From NCBI GenBank assembly GCA_963969595.1, contig OZ018410.1, positions 44,373,413 through 44,437,412 of the forward strand: a DNA stretch of 64,000 bases, in the 5' to 3' direction. Below the pieces are notes generated by a model. It made no database searches, was not told the origin of the DNA, and saw only the letters and a program-made list of their open reading frames with translations. This DNA is from Neckera pumila (Eukaryota > Streptophyta > Bryopsida > Hypnales > Neckeraceae). Both the position numbers and the translations under genes were made by a program. Of this stretch, positions 10,816-23,056 are shown one piece after another (positions within the stretch are counted from its first letter, which is position 1; each line of letters starts with the position of its first letter).

Positions 10816-13197
10816 TCCTCAAATAATATGTCACACTTGACCTAGACATTCTTTCTTATGAGCTAAGGACATTTGCACTCATGCTCCAAACAAGTGGCCT
10901 CAAGTCCTCAATGACTTGTTGTAGGCCTACTGAGAGAAGGTCCTACATCCAAGCCTTTGCAATAGGTAGAATAATATGAGTGGGCTCCATAAAAACAAGC
11001 CACAACCCGCAACAATCAAGGGCCTAAGCAACCACTTTAGAGCAGAGATTCAACATATCTCTAACATTGTTTGGTCTCATGAGAGGATGGTTGTATGCTT
11101 CAAAGTATTGTGAGCTATTAGGAAGGTGCCATGTGGTTGATTAGAGTGGGCAAGGGTAGGCAATGTGTTGTAGACTTCAAAATCAAATGTAGCATCTGCC
11201 CTCTATGTCATAAATTGAGGGCCCACTTTTTCTTAAATATAGGTGCAAGTTCTTTGAGAGCTGACTTCTATGTACAATCGGAACCGGTGAAACCCAGGAA
11301 CTCCAAAAAAACTAGACTTCCCATTCTAAAGTTGATTCACCAACTTTGACTCCGCATAGAAACTAACCCTACGTCGGCAGGCCTAGAAATGTACTACTTG
11401 TGTTGCAAGTACAGTAGAAAATTTGCGGATGTGGCTATGGCTACTTTTGTGATAGATATTCAAGGTAAGCTTACAATGCAAACTAGAAAGAAAGTAATGA
11501 GCAACTATCTCCTAAAAAGATGCGACTGCCCATGCCAAACAACTCCCTCCTCCACCTTGAAAATCCTTGGCTGTCCAATGTGGAAATAAATAAATGAAAG
11601 TACCCTCTATGTTGTCCATTTTTTTTTTGCAAAATCTGGCGCTGTTCAAGGAGGGCCATTGATGTCCACCGCCCAAAGGGATGATCAACGTAGTTGGTTG
11701 GTAGGATTCTGACTATTAGAGATCGACACCTTCTGCGAGCAAAGATTGACACCCCTATTGCAGCTATTCTTGCAAGCAAAGGTCAACACTTCTAGCTTAG
11801 ATGTACTCTGTCGTTTTAGTGCCACTCCACCTCACGTACTTGCTTGCTGTTTGCTCCGCCTTTTCCCCCACATCTGCTCTTTTAGAAAAGTTTCCGTTTG
11901 TTCGTTTGGCTTTCTGTTTGCAATTTCTCTCCCCCATATTTTGCCCGTATTGCCAACTTGTTTAGCTATGCATCTCTATCTCGATTGCGTACCCGTGAGT
12001 ATTGACAATATTTCTTTGTCAAGGTGACAATCGTAGTCCTTAGCGTTGTTCTGATGATATGAAACAGGTTGGATCAGTGTAACTTGTTGTGGTGGTGACT
12101 GGAACGTGACTTGTGAAGGTGACTATTTCTACAATCTAGATAGGATTGAAGAACCTTCTTTGTCAAGGTGAGAATGTCAAGCCTTAGTATTGCTCTGATG
12201 GAATGAAACAATATTTTTTTCTCTGTATTGCTTCTGTCTATTTGGATGTTGTTATGCAGGTGCAGATGACGACTTTTGTTCATTTGGTATTAGTATCTAA
12301 GGGTTAGATTTAGGCTGCTCTTGTAAAGACAATGTGTTGGAAGAAGAAGACATGTACATTGAAGATTAGTTTTAGGGTAAAAGGGTCAAATCACACTCAA
12401 ATGGACCAAAAAAGGGGTCAAACCCACTAAATTCTACAATGTAACTTCTTTCTATCTATTGTTTTCTTATATTAATCTAATAATTCTAACTAACTTAGTC
12501 CTTTTTTATTAGAACTTCAAGTCATGTTAATGCTAATATGTTTTAGTTCTTTATATAAATTTTTAATTACACTTCCAGTTGCAATTTAAATGTCAGCCTG
12601 TCAGGTATTTCAATGGGCAAAAAGTAGTCTAATTTCTAATGAATAATAATGAGATTGAATCCAAAAAAATCATGTGTGTATGTAATCATCCAATAGAATA
12701 GAAAAGGACAATTTTGATACAATTTAAATGTTTATTTATTTCCTATAATATTAAGAAGTAAAATCCCGTGAACGCCTTTTCAATATAAAAAATAATCCAA
12801 ATGGTGATTGTGTCAAAACAAAAAATGTATATATTATTTACATTATGTGCACTATGTAAGCTATTTTTAGAATTGAATGCATTAAGTGTGCTTTTAGAAC
12901 AAATCAATAGTTTTCAATAATCAATTAATTTATTAAAAAATAACACTATTTTTAAGGTTAAAATTTAATGACATAAAATCTTTTTTAATAATTTCTTTCT
13001 TAAGTAGTATAAAAAATTTGGATAAAAATATCTATTTAAAGTACTTCATTGTAAAAAGACACTAAATTTAGCCCTAAAACTAATGATTTAGATCCCTTTA
13101 CGGATTTTTTCCAAAACCTTTTACTCCAACTTATTAAAGAAATGCATTACAATAATATTCCTCTATAAAGTTTTAAAAAAATTGACAACATCAAAGT
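10816..13197. other. Intergenic, AT-rich; diverged direct repeat
   Basis: No gene was recognised. A diverged direct repeat of about 55 bp occurs at about 12012-12067 and 12155-12209 (both containing CTTTGTCAAGGTGA and ending ATGAAACA). A minus-strand open frame at 11483-11779 has protein-like composition but matched no known family. Confidence 0.45.
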
Positions 13198-13340
13198 AAT
13201 TTATAGCTTGTTTATTTATAGAATTCAATTCATAATTTATAGCTTGTTTATTTATATAGCAATTCATAATTTATAGCTTGTTTATTTATATAGCAATTCA
13301 TAATTTATAGCTTGTTTATTTATAGAATTCCAATTCAAAT
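13198..13340. repeat. Tandem repeat, ~34 bp x 4
   Basis: The unit AATTTATAGCTTGTTTATTT starts at 13198, 13234, 13268 and 13302. Periods are 36, 34 and 34 bp. Spacers are near-identical to each other, which argues against a CRISPR array. Confidence 0.85.
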
Positions 13341-14019
13341 ACCATAATAAATGATTTCTAGAGAAGGTTAAAAAATGAACGAAAATAACATGTTTTTCAA
13401 CTCAAATATTTATAGAGAATACATTTAGATGACCATTGCAACAATACTCAAGGAATATAAACTTTCAACAGAGAGTTATTTTTTGTGTATTTTTTAAACA
13501 ATTTTTTCTTATATAAAATAGGGGTGTGAAAGTTATTTTCAGCTCTACAGTGTATCTTTTTACTTCAAAAATTAGTAACTAATTATAATTAACAAATAAA
13601 ACTACCAATAATTCAAAACATAAACTTTCAAAGTAGGAAAATCTACTTATATTTTTTTCTTTTCCTTTTATTTGTATTTTAGAACGTAAGATAGGGGGTC
13701 TAAAATCTTAACGCACATAGTGCCTAATGGACCCTTTAAGTGATCTCCCCGGAAGCCTCCTATGTTGTAAATTTTAAAAGGAGCAACCCAGGGAGGCGTA
13801 CCACTTAGAAATGAAAAGCACAAGAGTCTCCCAAAGACTTGGAAGTTTTGCATCTATTCGCAAAACTGCCAAAAAAAAAACAATAGTGAGAGTGGAGTCT
13901 GTTAAAAGAATCCTAAAAAGAATTACTCTTGCACTACCTACGCAATTGGGTGTTAGCATCCCAGAAGTACAAGGTCCACAAGGTCTTCTGCAAGGCACTA
14001 CCAAAAACTAGCCACCTGA

Positions 14020-14405
<386 letters not shown>

Positions 14406-14463
14406 CACGAAAGAAGTTCCTAAAAAATCTCCAAGGAAAATACCACCAATATCGCCAAAACAA

Positions 14464-15048
14464 TTGGATTTTAGCATCACCATTTCTGTAGGCAGTTTTG
14501 ACATACCCTTGGAGTATTTGAAAAAATGGAAGACTTCCTTGAGACAAACTGCATCAATGGGCTCTATTCAATTGAAAGAGGTGGGGCACTTTGTGGACTC
14601 CATCTCCAGATGGTATGCTACATTCTGGCACCATTTGTTGCTATTGTCAACAAACGGATCAAGGCTTACATTAGATGGGCTAAAGCTGCCACAACTCCAA
14701 TTAGGAACCATATTCTGAGTTGTATCTGAGAAACACTAGGCTGCACACATTCATTGGCATGCTTAGGTACTGCATCAGAAACAAAGGCGAAGAATACTTT
14801 AACTGTATCCACCATAATGTGACCCCTCAGCTGGTCAAAGAAGGCGTTGGTGAGTACATGAACATGGTACTTTGTTTGCCAAGATCCGGGTCATTTTGAC
14901 CTACAAGAACTTCAATGAGAAGGCCGCCACTTTCTGTAGATACAAATTGAAAAAGCAACTGGGAAGTACATTTCCTGGCACGCTTTTGTCGATGCTACAG
15001 TTCAGTCTATACATCTCTTTTGCTTTGTGGGTTCTACCTGTTTGCCAA
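14464..15048 (+). pseudogene. HUH-endonuclease (Rep/replitron-like) pseudogene, 5' part
   Basis: Three frames must be joined, so this is a pseudogene. The start of the domain reads DFSITISVGSFDIPLEYLKK. A frameshift follows into LYSIERGG...CGLHLQMV, with an HLQ triad typical of motif II of HUH/HUQ endonucleases. Next comes HTFIGMLRYCIRNKGEEYF, whose YC-x-R matches motif III (YxxK-like), then HHNV. The last part reads VILTYKNFNEKAATFCRYKL. The order and spacing resemble, from memory, the HUH proteins of replitron-type rolling-circle elements of algae, oomycetes and mosses. No helicase domain is visible. The frame is cut at 15048 by the CACTA element and continues at 21076. Confidence 0.55.
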
Positions 15049-15059
15049 CACTACAACAA

Positions 15060-15620
15060 AAATGATGTTTTATGACTGCAAAATATGACTACAATAAGTC
15101 GTGAAAACTCTAAATATGACTCACACAGAATTCACTGTAGATGATTTGCGCTATAACTGGGTCCAGTCGTTACCGACGAGTCGCTTCAAATATGAGTCAT
15201 AATTGCAGTCATATAGATTGGAGGGTATAATTAGCCAAAATTAGCCATATTTTGCCAACATGGCGTATATGTTGACCATCCTTGATACACTTGACTTTTT
15301 CTTGAGGTGCCCGGACAAATTTTTAAAAATCCTACGTGGCATATGATTGCGTGCAGTCATATTTTTAGTTGACGTGGAATATGACTATGGTGAGTCATAT
15401 TTTGGCTAACATGGCATATGACTCTTGTGAGTCATATTTTTTGTTGTTGTAAAAGATGACACTTATGAGTCATATCTTTTGCTGAAAAATGACTCTTGTG
15501 AGTCATATCGTTGGATGATGTGGAATTTGACCCTCATCAATCATATTTTTTGTTGATTTGAAATATGACTCCTATGAGTCATATTTTTGGGTGATGTGGC
15601 AATTTGTATGGAATATTATC
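15060..15620. repeat. CACTA left subterminal repeat array (AGTCATAT/ATATGACT)
   Basis: More than ten degenerate copies of ATATGACT and its complement AGTCATAT are spaced 15-60 bp apart, many as palindromes (for example TATGACTCTTGTGAGTCATA). The mirror zone lies near the right end (20280-21060). In known CACTA elements such motifs are bound by the TNPA-type protein. Confidence 0.75.
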
Positions 15621-16383
15621 AATAATTTATGATTGATTGTAGTCTTTTTTTTTAAAATATTGAGTCACATTTTTGGCATGATTGTAGGCATCATGTGACT
15701 ATCACCATTCATATTTTCACTGAAATATTTTGTGAAATATAATTGAAGCAAGTAATATTCCGGATAAGTAAGAGTCACATTTTTTAGATTTGTGAGCGGG
15801 GCTTGTAATTGAGGTAACTCAGGCTTATGATAGTTTCCATCATAAACTACATTCATATTTTCTATACATTTTTAATAAACTTGACGCATTGCATTCATAC
15901 ATGAATATGATTTACCAACTAAATAAAAGACTCCATCCAATTAAAAATGAATACATATGATTTGGGGGATGCATAGGAGATAGTCATATTAGAAGAAAAA
16001 AAATGCAAGAAAGAATGTGACTCTTCTCAATCACATTTATTAGTCATTAATACAAAACACATTACAATGATACTCTATAAATGCATATTCCCACACATTT
16101 ATAAGACCTATTTTCTTTACAAAAATGTGAAGATGTTGCCTCTTTGGTAGTGCAAGTTGCCTCTAGTAACTTCATTCCAGCTTGGTACCTACATAAACAA
16201 TCAAGGAGGTCAATTTTCAATGAAATGAACAATGTAGCTCAACCTTTAAAGATTTAAAGCATTACAAATATGTAGTAAAGTTTAAGATAAACAAAAGTCA
16301 TAACTACTATATCTTTAGAAAATCACAAGTAAACAAGAAGAAAGAATAACAATGGTAACAGAGGTACTTAGAGGTAACAACAA

Positions 16384-16990
16384 GCAAGAGGTAAGATGCA
16401 ACAAGATACAACAAAAGAAAAAAAAGAAAAAAGGAACTAAGATGCAATAAGAAACACAAGTTAAGATGCAAAAAATGCAACAAATAAGAAGAAAAAGCAA
16501 GAGGTAAGATGCAACAAGATACAAAAAAAAAAAAAAAAAAAAGGAACTAAGATGCAATAAGAAACACAAGTTAAGATGCAAAAAATGCAACAAATAAGAA
16601 GAAAAAGCAAGAACTAAGATGCAACTAGAACTAACAAGAAGCATGAATTAAGATGCAATTATAAGAAATTAGAAGCAAGAATTCAAAAAGCAACAAGAAG
16701 AAACAAGAAGCAAAATGTAAGAACTAAGAGATAACAAGAGGAAACTAAAAGCAAAGAACAAGAACTAAGAGCCAACAAGAGAAAATTCAAAGCAAGAAGC
16801 AAGAACTAGGAAGCAACAAGAGCCAAGAACTAAGAAGAAACAAGAAGTAAGGATTTAGAAGCAATAAAAACAAGATCTAAAAGGTATTAATAAGAAACAA
16901 GAACTAAGAGGCAACAAGAAACAAGAGCTAAAAGGCAACAAGAAGTAAACCTAAGAGGCAACAACAAGCAAAACCTAAGAGGCAACAAGA
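16384..16990. repeat. Purine-rich tandem/degenerate repeat
   Basis: A 113-bp unit starting GCAAGAGGTAAGATGCAAC is duplicated at 16384-16496 and 16497-16606. It is followed by about 380 bp of degenerate AACAAGAAGCAAGAACTAAG-like units. The plus strand is nearly free of T. The leucine-rich open frame on the opposite strand is a by-product. Confidence 0.8.
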
Positions 16991-18344
16991 AATAAAGAAG
17001 AAACACAAATAGCCAAATGTTGCACTTAGAGGAGGTGGCTCCAAAAAATGAAGGCTAGGATTTTAAAACCCTAAATCAGTGGCGGCTACATGGAAGTGGT
17101 GGCTAGGATTTTAAAACCCTAGTTATATGACTTGCCCTAGTCATACACATGATTTGCTCTAGTCATGTGACTTATCCTAGTCATGTACGTGGTTTGCTTT
17201 AGTCATAAGACTGACCAAATATGACTAAACCAAGCAAATAAGTTTTTTTAACAACCAAAATTTGATCCAAAGTGAATACATGTATTGACACTAAAATCTT
17301 GGGTATGTAACTCATGTATTATACACATGGGTCATCACCATTAAAATGGCTTAGAGGACAACTTTTGTAAATTTTTTATCAAATTAAAAAGACCAAAAAA
17401 GTTAGGTGAAGACCAAATTAAAAAAAATAAACAAACATAGGAAATGTTGGGTTGCATACATATTAGAAAAAATGCACAATATATATGAACAACTGGAACA
17501 CCTATACATTGTTTTTAAAATTCTATACAAGAAGTTCCTTTTAATTAAATTTATTTATTTATTAAAAAGCATAAAAAATTGGATATTTATTTCATGATAC
17601 ATGTATTGAAATAACTCATATAATTTGGTTTATAATGCTATTATTGTCCTCAAAAAACATTCATTTCATATACATAACTATATTTTTGGATTCCTTTTTG
17701 AAAAGACTAAAAGAATTTTCTACAATACAACAAATCATATTCCTTGAAATTAGACTAAAATGCATTATAAGTGATTATAATCAAGGCCATATAGTATGGG
17801 ACTATGGAAATTGCATACCTAGGACTAAACCTCCACAAAATGCATAAAAGAAAGTTGCAAAGCCTTAAGCACCTACAGTTTTGGCAAAAAAAAATCTAAA
17901 TAGATGCCATGCATTTGTCACAGTATCGACGTCCGTATACAAAGTGTGCGGGAGCAAATATATTTGATAGAGGCACTATTTAACAGCATCTTTGAAGCAA
18001 AAAAGGAATTATGATTTTATAATTTATATCCTTATAAAAACATCCAAACAACCATCTTTAAATTGCAATACAAGTGCGCATGTGCCAATGGTAAGCCTTG
18101 ATCTTCATATAAATAATTTTGTGACTTTTATAGGGCTTGTAGAGACTCTAAAATTGTGACTTGTATGACATTGCTGAGAACATTTTTTAAAAAGAAACGA
18201 ACTTCAATACATAAAATATATATATATACATGTATATATGTGAGTATTTTATCCATATCCTTGAGATAAAGCATGCACAACCATGTTCTTTGTTGTTGAG
18301 CTTCAAATTCAAAGTTGGATATTTAAGTAGTGTTCAATTGGCAT

Positions 18345-18683
18345 TAAGAATCTAAGAATCTAAGAATCTAAGAATCTAAGCAATGAACTAGAATTTTCTA
18401 ATGATAAAGTATAAGTGGATCACATCTTAACTAAAATTAGTACAAACTATTAAAATTAGAGGTTTGGGGTGGTTTTAGATAGTTTCAACCAGTCTAGGCC
18501 AAAACTCTAGACTTCCTAATCCAAATTGAGAAATTCAAAAAATTTATTAACTTTAGTTGTAAAGCACTGCATGCCTATTCTAAAATAATAAAAATTCTAG
18601 ACTTCCTAATCCAAGTTGAGAAATTCAAATTTTTTATTAACTTTAGTTGTAGAGAACTGCATGCCTATTTCTGAATAATAAAA
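18345..18683. repeat. Short tandem repeats in the CACTA interior
   Basis: An 8-bp unit TAAGAATC is repeated about four times at 18345-18380. A 91-bp period duplication follows (CTAGACTTCCTAATCC at 18507 and 18598). Confidence 0.8.
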
Positions 18684-21075
18684 ATCTTTATAATGGGATA
18701 TTTTTAGCAAAAATTATGGATGGCTAAAATTTATCTCTAATTCATCTTTCAAGACTTCATCCACGTTTGCACCTAGCCTATAAGTCTAAATTAATTTTTA
18801 CTTTCAAGATTGGATTCCAAATGTCACCTGAAATTTAAAAATCCTTTCTAATTTTAATTAGATGAATTTTTTCTATATTCAATCTAAAACTAAAATTCTA
18901 AACTATCTAATTTCATTGTATTTTTTTTTATCTTCCTTAATTTGATCTATTTTTAAAATTGTGATATGTTATTGAAAACCTGTAGAAATTACCTAAATAA
19001 TTTTGAATTCAGAGTTGAATTTTAATGAATTTTTAGAAGTGTGACTTAAACCTTTTAATTTCTAATTTAACTATGATTTCTAAGAGAAGATAAGTAATAA
19101 AGTGCCAAATTTAAGGACATGCCTTGGAATCTATTTCCACCACATTCTTATTCTCCAATACTCATATTGTAATTGTAATTGTATCATGAGGCTTGCATTG
19201 ATCCATTTTTGTTGCATTTATTGTGTCTTTGTATATACAACTTAAATGACAACTTTTATAACTAGTTGTGTAAATTCTATCTATGATCATATTTTTTCTT
19301 TCAACCTATTTCTTTCTAATTCCCCCTCTTGGCTTTTTCTAAATTGTTTTCTATATTTTTCTTTTTTTTCTTTATTTTTGGGGATATTTTGGAATTGTAA
19401 TCTTTAACTTCTATTACTTCTAATTAATTTCTAATTATTCTACAACTCAAACAATTCTAATGACATAAACCTCACAGTGCAAACTAAGTGTATACTTAAG
19501 ACTTTAAAACTCCATTTGATCAACTATGCATATTATAATCAACAAATTTTTTGATTAATACATAGTCAAACTTCTATAAGGGGGTCAAATTAGTCTTCTA
19601 ACTATGCTAAGTGGCAACTTGGAACTTGTAAATCTACTTCAAACTCTTAGTCTTTCAATACAAATTGCACTCCTCACTTACTCTTGCTCCATGGCCACTC
19701 GGGTATGAATTTTTCTCACACTCTTTTTTCTCCACCTTAGATTAGAGTTTTTCCAAACTTCAAGTGTTTTTTCTAAACTCTACAACCTTCAATCTGCATC
19801 ACTAGTTTAAATGCATTAGATTTCACTTTATATCAATTAATCTAATTAGTCTCATCCATCACAATCAATCAACCTTAAGGCAAGTTCCAATAATGGGCTA
19901 AGGCAAGTCCAGTTTCCAACTTGGGTTCTTAGGCTTGATCTTGCCTTGGTATTGTAGTTTGTTTATAAGCTTTAATTCCTCTCTAATTTCCTCCCTAAGT
20001 TCTAAAAAAGAATGTATTTATCTCCTATTATTATTTGCTTTATTCCTCTCTACTTCCCTTCTAAGTCGTATGAAAATTTTAAATATTTTAATTAAAATAT
20101 AAACATATGCCTTTCCAAATTATTTGACGCTAGTTCAATAGCTAACACAACACACAAAAAAAAACAAAAAAAAATATAATAGACACAAAATAAAATCACA
20201 TCTACACTAAAAAAGAATGATTCCTATAGCCAAATTACAAGAGGGTCATTTTAGATTGTTCACCTTTTCCTAAAACTGCCCCAAAAGAAAGAAAAATGGC
20301 TACCAAAAAATATGGTTACAAAATATGACTGAGGCCAAATTATGACAGGACACTCCTCAAACATGTTTCCCGCCCAATTTTTCTTTAGGTTGTGTGAAAA
20401 ATTTAAATTAAATAATTAAAAAATAAACATGTGCTACCCAAAATTATTGGACGCTAGTTCTATAATGGACATAACATTCAAAAAAAATATTCTTTTTTTA
20501 ATAGGCAATCCATGAAATAAAGTCACATTTATACTTGAAAAAAATACAAGATAGCCATCTTAGATTGACCACCTTTTCCTTGGGTTGCCAAAAAAGAAAA
20601 AAAATTCACTAACAAAAAATGTAACTACAAAATATGATTAACAAAAAAATATAACTACAAAATATGATTGAGGCAAAAATATGATTGCTTGCTCAGATTT
20701 CCCTTGGCTGCCTCAAAAGAAAAAAAAATGTCACTACCATGGAGAAATGACTACAAAATAGGACTAAGGCAAAAATACGATTGCCCACCTATATTTCTCT
20801 TAGGTTGCCCAAAAAGAAAAAAGTGTCACTACCATAGAGATATGACTGCAAAATATGACTTGTAATATGACTTGACGTTTTCCAAACATGTTCCCTGTTG
20901 TTCCCTACAAAGTACTTTGGCGTTCCCAACGAGCATATAGTATACGCCCGTGAGGTATAAGGTCAAAAAATGACTGGCAGTCATATTTTGTAGTCATGTT
21001 TTTCACCAAGGTGTTGGCCTACAATCATCTCCAGTCATATTTTTGCAGTCATAAAATATCCGTTTTCTTGTAGTG

Positions 21076-21270
21076 CAAGGCAGAATGGAGTACACCAAGG
21101 CCTTAGCATTGTAAAAGTGCATGATGGAACTAGAGTCTGTAAACATGGATGCTATGACGTAGATTTTCTTTGAGTACAACAATCTTGGTTTATGGCTTAC
21201 TGACTTGGGATGACAGAGACTAGCGGCAATCTTACACGACGCTCGAGAAGGAGCGCCATGTGACTATGTG
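21076..21270 (+). pseudogene. HUH-endonuclease-like pseudogene, 3' part
   Basis: Immediately right of the CACTA element one frame reads MEYTKALAL, stop, KCMMELESVNMDAMT, stop, IFFEYNNLGLWLTDLG. The pattern of a conserved KCM followed some 15 residues later by a hydrophobic-FF motif is what I recall at the C-terminus of replitron-like HUH proteins. With CAA removed, this abuts the left part at 15048. Three in-frame stops show it is dead. Confidence 0.45.
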
Positions 21271-22413
21271 GTTTCAGGTACTATTTTACTCACTGTTGAC
21301 ATATTCTTCAACTTTTTTGTTTCATCATTTTGTTGTAATGTATTCAAGGTTTCCTTATTCAGTAGTTTAGTTGCTCACAAGTATTGTTCTAGGTGATTCA
21401 CGATGGCATGCAGACGATGCTGTCGTAGTTGAAGACAGTCAAAATGTCACTATGTGTTCAAAAGACAGGTACAGGTACTATGATACCACCAAGTACCAAT
21501 CGGTGATATTTGTAAGGTTTCTCCAATAATACAATATTGTGTTGTATAATGCCCTACCAAAAGTTCTTATACTGCTTTTTTGTTCCCATACAAACACCTC
21601 CATTTTTATATGCAATATTTCACAATTTTGATGCAATTCTTGCATCATTGCATTCCATAAGTCCCAATCATGCATACCAAATTTCAACTTCAAAAAAGCA
21701 AAACTCCATTTTTGGTGAATTTTTTCATTTTATTTTCATGGTTTTACGTGATCATTTATTAAAAAACATTGGTATTTTACCAAGTTGTTGTTCTATTGAA
21801 TGGTTGGAGTTGGTATTAGTAGAGTACAATTTTTTCTAAAATTGAAAATGTGGAAGTATGCCAAGCCAAATTGCATTGAGTCTAGTTCAAAATTGGATGT
21901 GCAAAAATGAAGTCATAGATTTAAAAAATACAAGAATCTCCAAAAAATCACTATGTCACAATAACCTCATTTCAAATCCATTCCAACAACTTTACTTCAA
22001 AAAAATGATGATATTTTGCTTGCAAGTGAATTTAGAAGGAATTTCAAATTTTCTTTTCAAAATTATAAAAGAAATATTGGTAATAGCATTGGTAAATCTA
22101 ACTGTACGGATGGAATCTAAAACTCAAAATCTAAAACTTTGGTTTGTATATCATTTCCAAAATATTCTTCCAAATAGCAATTTATAATGATTTTCTCAAA
22201 TCGAGAATTTTGGAGAAGGCTCTGGACGTTTAGGGATTAAGTGTTAATCTCTAAAGATAAATGTCTGCATTTCATCAAAAAATAATATAACATTATTCAC
22301 TAAGCATGGAGGGGCCCTTTTGTTTCCACAGAAGGGTGGAAGTCCCCTAGCAATGTAGAAACCGACCTGGAAGGAAGGGATGGATCCAAAAATGGCCAAT
22401 CTGATGAAAGTAT
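21271..22413. other. Intergenic, AT-rich
   Basis: No gene, RNA or terminal repeat was recognised. Open frames are AT-rich and without motifs. Confidence 0.4.
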
Positions 22414-22650
22414 AGGGCAATGCCTGAGGAATAGGGAATTTCGCCAAAAAAAGGGCAAATCAGGAAGGCGGAGCCCGACGAGGAGGCCCTTTTTTGGCGA
22501 AATTCCCAACAATGAGGGGCATTGCCCGACATAAACGATTGCTGGGAAATTAACAACAAATCCTTTTTGGATGAAAAAAATAACAACAGATCCTTTTGGG
22601 ATGAAAAAAGCATTATGCCCGATTATGCGGGCCAAAACGCGTAATCGGGC
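22414..22650. repeat. Cluster of strong hairpins (foldback-like)
   Basis: An interrupted inverted repeat pairs GGGCAATGCC...GGGAATTTCGCCAAAAAA (from 22414) with its complement ending at 22529, around a loop of about 30 bp. A tandem pair of 29-bp units with the core GGATGAAAAAA lies at 22551-22609. A second hairpin at 22617-22650 pairs GCCCGATTA with TAATCGGGC. The long minus-strand open frame across this region follows the repeats and is not taken as a gene. Confidence 0.7.
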
Positions 22651-22782
22651 AAGGAAACCCTGATTGCAACACAGAAGCCACCCAAAATATGAACGGGAAA
22701 TTTCCCAGTGGTGGTTTACGTCATTTAGAACCAAGCAACCTAGCAATATTCAACCAACAATGTGCTTCACATTATAACTAAA

Positions 22783-22832
22783 GTCTCCTCCCCTAGGTAT
22801 CTAGGGGAAATATACCTCCACCTAAGGGGAGG
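22783..22832. repeat. Hairpin CTCCCCTAGGT / ACCTAAGGGGAG
   Basis: A short inverted repeat with an internal second palindrome (CCCCTAGG...CTAGGGG) lies just left of the SINE-like segment. Confidence 0.55.
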
Positions 22833-22837
22833 GAATT

Positions 22838-22895
22838 CGGTCGGCTAACAATGTTATGAAATGGAAGGTCCTCGGTTCTAGAATCCCCTTCAGAA
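22838..22895 (+). repeat. tRNA-derived SINE-like remnant
   Basis: The segment ends in GGTCCTCGGTTCTAGAATCC. This resembles the pol III box B region (GGTTCGANTCC) of plant tRNA-derived SINEs, with a weak box A-like GGTCGGCTAACA about 35 bp upstream. It does not fold as an intact tRNA. The assignment is tentative. Confidence 0.35.
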
Positions 22896-23056
22896 ATGTC
22901 TGTACCCTATCCCAAAAATATATGGCAAATTGACGGGATATCGGTAGGCCGGTAGCCCGGTACGTACCAAGGAGGGAACAGTACCAGGAGCGACACGTGG
23001 GAGATCACGAACAGCACGCCACGCGGCGCCATCTCCGAACCTGCACCTTCACCGCT

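Larger units (their letters stand above)
15049..21075. mobile_element. CACTA (En/Spm) transposon, non-autonomous, 6.0 kb, TSD CAA
   Basis: The left end is CACTACAACAAAA and the right end, inverted, is CACTACAAGAAAA. Both continue into TTTTATGACTGCAAAA and ATATGACT, giving inverted repeats of about 42 bp. The base triplet CAA at 15046-15048 and again at 21076-21078 is the 3-bp target duplication expected of CACTA elements. Subterminal zones (about 15060-15620 and 20280-21060) carry many copies of ATATGACT/AGTCATAT, resembling subterminal transposase-binding arrays. The interior contains only short open frames and several tandem duplications, with no transposase. It interrupts the HUH-like pseudogene. 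Confidence 0.9.

Noticed and set aside
13198..13340. CRISPR-like regular repeat
   Set aside because: Units and spacers are all alike and AT-rich; it is a simple tandem repeat in a plant genome.
16315..16644. Minus-strand leucine/cysteine-rich open frame resembling membrane segments
   Set aside because: It is the complement of the purine-rich tandem repeat; low complexity only.
22300..22746. 148-codon minus-strand open frame
   Set aside because: It spans the hairpin cluster and its composition follows the repeats; no domain or motif.
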